The notes beneath the pieces were generated by a model. It worked only from the letters and a program-made list of their open reading frames with translations. It had not been told where the DNA came from and ran no database searches. This document shows, piece after piece, positions 57,657 to 64,000 of a DNA stretch of 64,000 bases. Source of the stretch: Cryptomeria japonica (lineage: Eukaryota; Streptophyta; Pinopsida; Cupressales; Cupressaceae). The stretch covers positions 119,412,640 to 119,476,639 of the forward strand of contig NC_081410.1 of assembly GCF_030272615.1 (NCBI RefSeq), written 5' to 3'. Every line of letters starts with the position of its first letter. The stretch's first letter is position 1. The position numbers were made by a program, and so were the translations under genes.

Positions 57657-60600
57657 ATGGTTGAAAATCGTCTTCAAAAATCTAGGAGAGAAACTAAAGA
57701 GGCTCAAGAGTCCGCAAACATGAGTTCTTATGAGTATGAGAATGATATCTTTTTCAACACTAATCACACTACATTATCTGACATGGATGTCTATAGAAAC
57801 ATTCCAAATGTTGAAAACACAGGCACCACAAACAACAATGTTACACACAATGACAATTTGGACAACTTATCAATACATTCAGCAAATGTGGAAGAATCCA
57901 TTATGAATCCCCATTTTAATCGATTGGTTGAGGAAATAATGAGGAGAGATAGACAATACTTCTTACACATGATGGCACAAAGTGGAGCCAAGATACCTTA
58001 TGATTTTGACATGTCTCAAATAATGGAAAACCGACCTTTGCAACAAACTCACTCCAACATGGATCAAAGGAGACCTAATAGTGGAGGAAATAGAGGACCA
58101 TATATGGTGCCTGAATCACCATCGTCTTTGCTTCAAAAACCAGAGGTCCCACATACACATGGTCAAGCATATGATACTTACCTTCGTAGACCAATATGGA
58201 AGTCTTATGCAGACAGATATGCTCAATCACATACTAATGCTAAGGATCAACCAAAGCAATTGGATGTTCAAAGGCATGCTCAAAATTTGGACACAAGGAA
58301 ACCTCATATCAAATTTGGGGGCAACACAATGGAACATGACATGCCTGTAGAATATGGTATACATGCACAAAATAGATATGGTGTTCCTCAACATGAATCT
58401 ATACCAAGTGCTCCATATATGCCGCATCACTATAGACCTCCTCCATATGAACATGTGTATGATCAATATCATCCATATATGCAACATGCTCCTCCTCCAA
58501 TTGGTGCCTCAAACATGGGGTATGGTCCAAGAAGTCGATCTCCACCTAAGAGAAATTTGGAGCAACAAATAAGGGACTTACAAAAGAAAATGGAGGACAT
58601 AAATACACCAAAGCCAACATACACAATGAGAGACATATGTCCCTATCCATTCGACAAGAACATTCCAATGCCTCCATTTCCTACACATTTTGTGACGCCT
58701 AAATTTGATAAGTATAGAGGAAAAGGGGATCCTAAGGCACACATAAGACAATTTTTCACAGCTTGCATTGAAGTAGCTTCAGAAGAGACATATTTGATGA
58801 GATTATTCCCACAAAGCTTAGGTGATCAAGCTATGGAATGGTTCTCCCAACTCCCACCTGGTATTAAGTCATGGGGTGACTTAGCAGAGGCATTTATTCA
58901 ACATTTCTCCTACAATATAGAGACAGACATATCAGTCACTACTTTGTGCAACACCAAGCAAAAAGAGGGAGAATCTTTTGCATCATTTTTACAAAGATGG
59001 AGAAATCTAGCCAGCAGATGCTCTTGTGAAATTCCACAAAAACAAATGGTAGAGATGTTCACACAAAATGTTAACAAAGACATTGGCTATGATCTAAGGA
59101 AAGATTGTTTGTCTACCTTCAAGGACGTCATTGAAAAAGGCTTAGCAACAAAGAAGGTCCTAATTGAACAAGGAGTCATTAAGATATTCAAGGAAAACAA
59201 AGATGACTTTAAAGGAAAAGACAAGCCAAGATTTTGGAATAAAAACAAGAACACAGTCGATGATGGTGTTGTTGATGCCAACACAGTGCGACCCAAAGTC
59301 ATCTTTTCAGGATCAAGTTCTACAAACAATCAAGTGAATACTCAAACAACTTCTAGATCACGAAGGAAGTATACCCCGTTGGGAGAACCACTTGAGTCAG
59401 TTTTCAAGAAGTTAGTGGCAAACAAGGTAATCACAGTTCCATATTTTCCTCCACATGAACCAAAGGTTAAACCAAATTGGTGGAATGATGATGAGTATTG
59501 TGAATTTCATAAGAGCAAGGGTCATAAGATAGGAAATTGTCATCGACTAAAGAACATCGTACAGGATCTCATTGATAGAGGTGACATTGAGATTGAGGGA
59601 CACTCATCCAATCAAGAACATGAGATGTTTAAGGAACCATTCCCAAAGCACGACAAGGGAAAAGCTAAAGTCACAGATGATCAAGCTAACTATACTAGAG
59701 CACCTTACAACTATGATTCAACTATCAATCACATCTTGATGGAGAATCATGTCTCTACTGTTATCATCAAGGACAAAAACCTTGAGAATCCTACTCAGAG
59801 ACCCAAGATTGTCCTAAGAGGTGTTGGATCTTCTTCCGAGCCTACCTCTGAGTGTCATGTTACAACCCGTCGAGGTAAAATTACTTTGCCAGGTGCTTCA
59901 ACTAAAAACACCGCTTCTTCATCAACCAAACCTGAGTATGACCTTGTAGAACAGTTAGGGAAGACGCCCGCGCTCATCTCCATACTTGAACTCTTACGCA
60001 TATCCCCCGCTCATAAAGCTATTCCTGACAAAATCTTGAGAGATACTGCTGTTCCTACTGATCTGAACGTGGACCAGTTTCAAGCCATGGTGGGATACCT
60101 TTCCATTCCACATTCCCTTACATTCACAGAAGTTGATGACGCCTCCGTAAGTCAGCCTCATAATGCACCATTACACATCGAAGCCTTCATACACAAACAT
60201 AGAATCAAACGAGTCCTGATAGATGGAGGAGCTGGTCTAAACATTTGCACATTAAGCACTATCAAACAATTGGGATATTCTAACAAAGCTGTAAATTCAA
60301 CAAATCAAATCACCATCAAGGCATATGATGATGAAGAGCGCTCATCCAAGGGCACAGTCACCTTACCTCTAAGAATTGGGCCAATTACAAAGGATGTGGT
60401 TTGTCAAGTCCTAGATCTAGACCTCACTTATAATATATTGCTAGGACGTCCTTGGATTCATGAAATGAGGGCAGTCCCATCGACATATCACCAATGCATT
60501 AAGTTTCCTCACAATGGAGTCAAAGTAACAGTTAATAGTGATCCTAATCCATTCATATATTGCAATAACCTGAGATCACATACGGAAACCATCATTCCCA

Positions 60601-60695
60601 ATAATCGTGAAGCTGTTCCTTCTTCCGCATACGTTGATCCTGAGTCATTGAAACCTTCGACATCAAAACAAGGTGAGCTTAAAGGCAAATTTTAG
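57657..60695 (+). pseudogene. gag: gag and protease of element 2
   Basis: One open stretch of 1,012 codons from ATG 57657. It starts with a divergent N-terminal part of about 300 residues rich in His, Pro, Tyr and Gln. The capsid domain follows (YPFDKNIPMPPFPTHFVTPK, WRNLASRC), then a C/H knuckle-like motif (CEFHKSKGHKIGNCH, about 59499). Protease comes next (VLIDGGAGLN, about 60213, then [10 protein letters not shown] about 60440). It ends at TAG 60693, where element 1 continues, so the stop is a mutation and not a natural end. The active-site text is IDGG, against IDNG in element 1. Confidence 0.9.
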
Positions 60696-63600
60696 GACAA
60701 AGGCATGGGAGAGTACACTTTAAATTAGACCATGTACTTACGACAAGTCATGAGTTCTCCAAAAGAATATGGAAGACCACATCCTAACAAACAAGTATCC
60801 ATCATGATACTCGAATGGGACCCTACTGTCTTTCAAAGATGGGGCAAATTGGAGGAGGAAGATCTATACAAAATGCTTTACAAAGACATTGAAGATGACA
60901 CACAAGATTACATCAATATACCCTGTGAGAAATATGGCAAAGGCTTCAAGATTTTACAAAAATTTGGGTATGATGGAAGAAGCCCTCTTGGGTTACGAAA
61001 GGAAGGCATCATTGAACCTTTACAACCTGAATTGACTTTCAAAAAGGAACGCTCGAAGGGACTTGGTTTTCTGACTTCCAAGATCCACACTAAAAGGACA
61101 GAAGAAGCATTACAAATCAAAGCTGCCAAAGTTCAACAAGAGGATCGCTATTCCACAGACTCCAACGAATGGGAATGGGGTTCAGACAAATCCTCCAGTG
61201 ATTATGAGCTCACCGAGACATTCAGAGAGCTAGATGAACCCACAGAAGAAGAGGAATTTTATAAAAAGTTCAGAGTTGGTCAAGAACAACCCATGAGGAT
61301 TCCACACAGTCTTCGTCTCAAGGTTCTAGGTTGAAATCACATAGGATGAGAACACCTATCCCAGAATGCACTACTAGTGATGACAATTTGGATTCACTCA
61401 CGATTGAGACTGATGAGGAGAGTGCCATCGATGACCTCGATAATTACCTTGACATACCCGAATATAACCACATCTTCACTCTTAACCCCGCAAACTCTGA
61501 AAACATTAAAGGCCTTCCCCTTGTTCATCACCAACTCATTGACTGGGATTATGAAGGACCAGCACAGTTTGACACATTCCAAAATGATGAAGCTGTTATT
61601 GACTATCTTGGCATACAAGATGATCTCCCTCTTGGGGACCATAAAGCAGGATACACTATAGAACTCAACAACATGGCATATTTTGGTGAGGGTGTCAGAC
61701 CTTCCAGTCGCAAAAATGTGAAAATAAGAACAAATCAAGGGTCTTATGGCGAAAACCACACTGTGGCGCTATCTGACCCCAAAAAAGTAAAAAGAAAGGA
61801 CGTATCTGAGGGTGAAAACCTCTATGAGGCGCCTGAAGATGGAAGGCTCGACATTCTCCCATCATCATATGAGGAAAAATCATCCATGTTGGTAGAGGAG
61901 ACTATCAAAACAAACATCGGTACAGAAGAGGTTCCACACAACATATTCCTAGCTCAATCACTGATAGAGTCTGAAAGGTCAAAATTCATAAGCTTCTTCA
62001 AAAAGCGACAAATCAACTTCGCCTGGTCATACGCTGATATGCCTAGATTGGATCCGGATTTGGTAATGCATCATCTGACAGTAAAACCGGGGGCAAAACC
62101 AATAAAACAAAAATTAAGAAAAATGCATCCACAAGTGGCATTACTAGTCAAAGCAGAACTTGAGAAATTACTCGATGTCGGATTCATACGCCCAATTGAT
62201 TATCCTAAATGGATCTCCAACTTGGTACCTGTCAGTAAACCAGATTGCAGCATCAGAATTTGCACAGATTTCAGAGACATCAACAAAGCTTGTCCAAAGG
62301 ATGACTTCCCATTACCAAACATTGACTTGATTGTTGATCTCACAACAGGTTATGAAATGCTATCATTAATGGATGGATTCTCTGGCTATAATCAGATAAG
62401 AATCGCACCCGAGGATCAACACAAAACATCATTTACTTGTCCATGGGGAACTTTCTGCTGGAATGTCATGCCTTTCGGGTTAAAGAATGCAGGTGCTACA
62501 TATCAAAGAGCCATGACTACTATCTTTCATGATCTCATGCATGTAACAGTGGAAGATTATGTTGACGACCTCTTGGTCAAATCAACAGACAGAAATACAC
62601 ATTTGGACATACTCTCAGTTGCCTTTGATCGGTTGGAAAAATACAAAGTAAGATTAAACCCCAAGAAATGTGTCTTTGGAGTAACCTCCGGGAAGCTCCT
62701 AGGATTCATTGTGTCCAAAAGAGGAATCGAAGCCGATCCAGCAAAGGTCAAGGCTATCTTGGACATGCCACCACCCAGAAATATTAGTCAACTTCGATCC
62801 TTACAAGGGATACTCCAGTCTATATGAAGATTCATAACACAACTTGCAGATAAGTGTAATCCTTTTCAACACCTGCTACATAAAAATATCAAATTCAAAT
62901 GGGATGATAACTGTCAACAGGCTTTCCAGACGCTCAAGGATTATCTCTTGAATCCGCCTGTTCTGATGCCACCAGTTCCAGATCAACCTTTGCTACTATA
63001 CATATCAGCTACTCCAACAGCACTGGGAGCACTCTTAGCACAACAAATTGTTGGGGGCAAGGAAAAGGCCGTATACTATATTAGTCGCACATTGGTGGGA
63101 TATGAGCTAAACTACACACCAGTTGAGCGTGCATGTCTCGCCGTCGTCTTTGCTTCACAGAAATTACGACATTACATGCTCACTCATAAGACTAAGTTGG
63201 TTGCAAGAATTGATCCATTAAAATACCTTCTCAATAAAGCAACACTTACGGGGCGATTGGCCAAATGGGTAATGATCCTGAGTGAATTCGACATCGAGTA
63301 AGTGGACAGAAAAGCAATAAAAGTACAAGCCATCGCAGATCAGTTAGCAGATGCCCCCATGATTGATGATGTTCCTCTAAATTCAGAATTTCCAGATGAA
63401 TCCATTTTAACAATATCACATGCAAAGCCATGGCAACTGTACTTTGACGGCTCATACACACAGCATGGGGCAGGAGCTGGTATTCTCTTTATAACCCCTC
63501 AAGGGGATTCTATACCAAAATCGTACCGCTTATCATTTCCTTGCACTAACAATATAGCGGAATATGAGGCATTAACAATTGGATTACGGATTGCAGTTCA

Positions 63601-64000
63601 GTGGAAGATCCAGGAACTTTGTGTTTTTGGGGATTCTCAACTTGTCATCCGTCAAGCAACTAGTGATTACCAAACAAAAGATGAGAAGCTAATGCCTTAT
63701 AAACAAATGGTGGATGATCTGAAACAATACTTCACAAGGATAGATTTTGAGTAGATACCAAGATAGCAGAATCGCGCCACAGATGCCATGGCTACAATTG
63801 CTTCATTGATCGATTTACCTCCAAATGAGACCCGCTATGAGTTCTTGGTGGATAACCTTTTGGTTCCATCATATGAGATCACTCCTACTGAAATGATATG
63901 TGTTGTTGGTCCTGAATCCCAGTTATATGGTTCCATCTTCACATACCTTCGCGACAATATCCTACCTCCTGATCTATCAAATAACCAACGCTGCACCTTC
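60696..64000 (+). pseudogene. pol: pol of element 2: G-patch, RT, RNase H, archaeal RNase H (broken; integrase outside window)
   Basis: Continues gag after TAG 60693 and TAG 60726. It shows a G-patch-like segment (GKGFKILQKFGYDGRSPLG, about 60940), then a frameshift near 61330 into a second frame. Reverse transcriptase follows (TDFRDINKACPKDDFPLP; YVDD at 62558-62569), then stop 62825 and RNase H (about 62948-63300) ending in stop 63299. Archaeal RNase H (LYFDGSYTQHGAGAGI, about 63430-63750) follows with stops at 63752 and 63764. Text homologous to element 1's pre-integrase linker continues to the window edge. It aligns block for block with element 1. Confidence 0.9.

Larger units (their letters stand above)
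54536..64000 (+). mobile_element. Tat-lineage Ty3/gypsy retrotransposon (element 2), 3' part beyond the window
   Basis: Related to element 1 in gag-pol, but with a different and shorter LTR. It shows a 5' LTR (54536-55332), a primer-binding region, a leader with GCGTCTGTG arrays and a gag-pol frame from 57657 through archaeal RNase H. Integrase and the 3' LTR lie outside the window. In-frame stops at 60693, 60726, 62825, 63299, 63752 and 63764 and a frameshift near 61330 show it is defective. Confidence 0.9.

Overview
This is plant nuclear DNA, mostly transposable elements around one ordinary host gene. The evidence is GT-AG introns, plant-type LTR retrotransposons with a second (archaeal-type) RNase H, LINE relics with a DUF4283-like ORF1, and a four-exon nitrate/peptide transporter (NPF/PTR) gene. 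Long AT-rich spacers and nested large elements suggest a big, repeat-rich genome. A conifer or other gymnosperm is my guess, not shown by the sequence.

Layout. 1-12.1 kb is AT-rich intergenic DNA with short tandem repeats, foldbacks and a decayed gypsy protease fragment. 12.13-16.92 kb (+) is the NPF transporter gene, which reads cleanly as four exons. 17.7-20.5 kb holds minus-strand LINE remnants (RNase H end and ORF1).

22.40-50.70 kb is the most interesting object: a large cut-and-paste-type DNA transposon. It has matching terminal inverted repeats at TTAA sites and GCGTACGCG-type motif arrays near both ends. A plus-strand transposase-like gene (about 956 codons) lies in its left part, a minus-strand multi-exon accessory gene in its right part, and a 359-bp satellite array between them. 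Its transposase gene is split at 27,614 by a 16.1-kb Tat-lineage Ty3/gypsy element (27,615-43,699), which has two 1,803-bp LTRs and a GAGCC target duplication. Without that insertion the transposon would be about 12.2 kb, and the transposase frame continues exactly across the junction.

54.54 kb to the window end is a second, related Tat-lineage element. It has a 5' LTR of about 797 bp, a leader carrying GCGTCTGTG arrays, and a gag-pol frame broken by stops and one frameshift; its 3' part lies outside the window.

Both gypsy elements share one plan: a gag-pol frame with capsid, a C/H zinc-knuckle-like motif, protease, a G-patch-like segment, reverse transcriptase with YVDD, RNase H and archaeal-type RNase H. 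Element 1 also shows the integrase. Element 1's LTRs are nearly identical, but its gag-pol carries four in-frame stops, so it was probably copied in trans by another element's proteins. No rRNA, tRNA or CRISPR feature was recognised.
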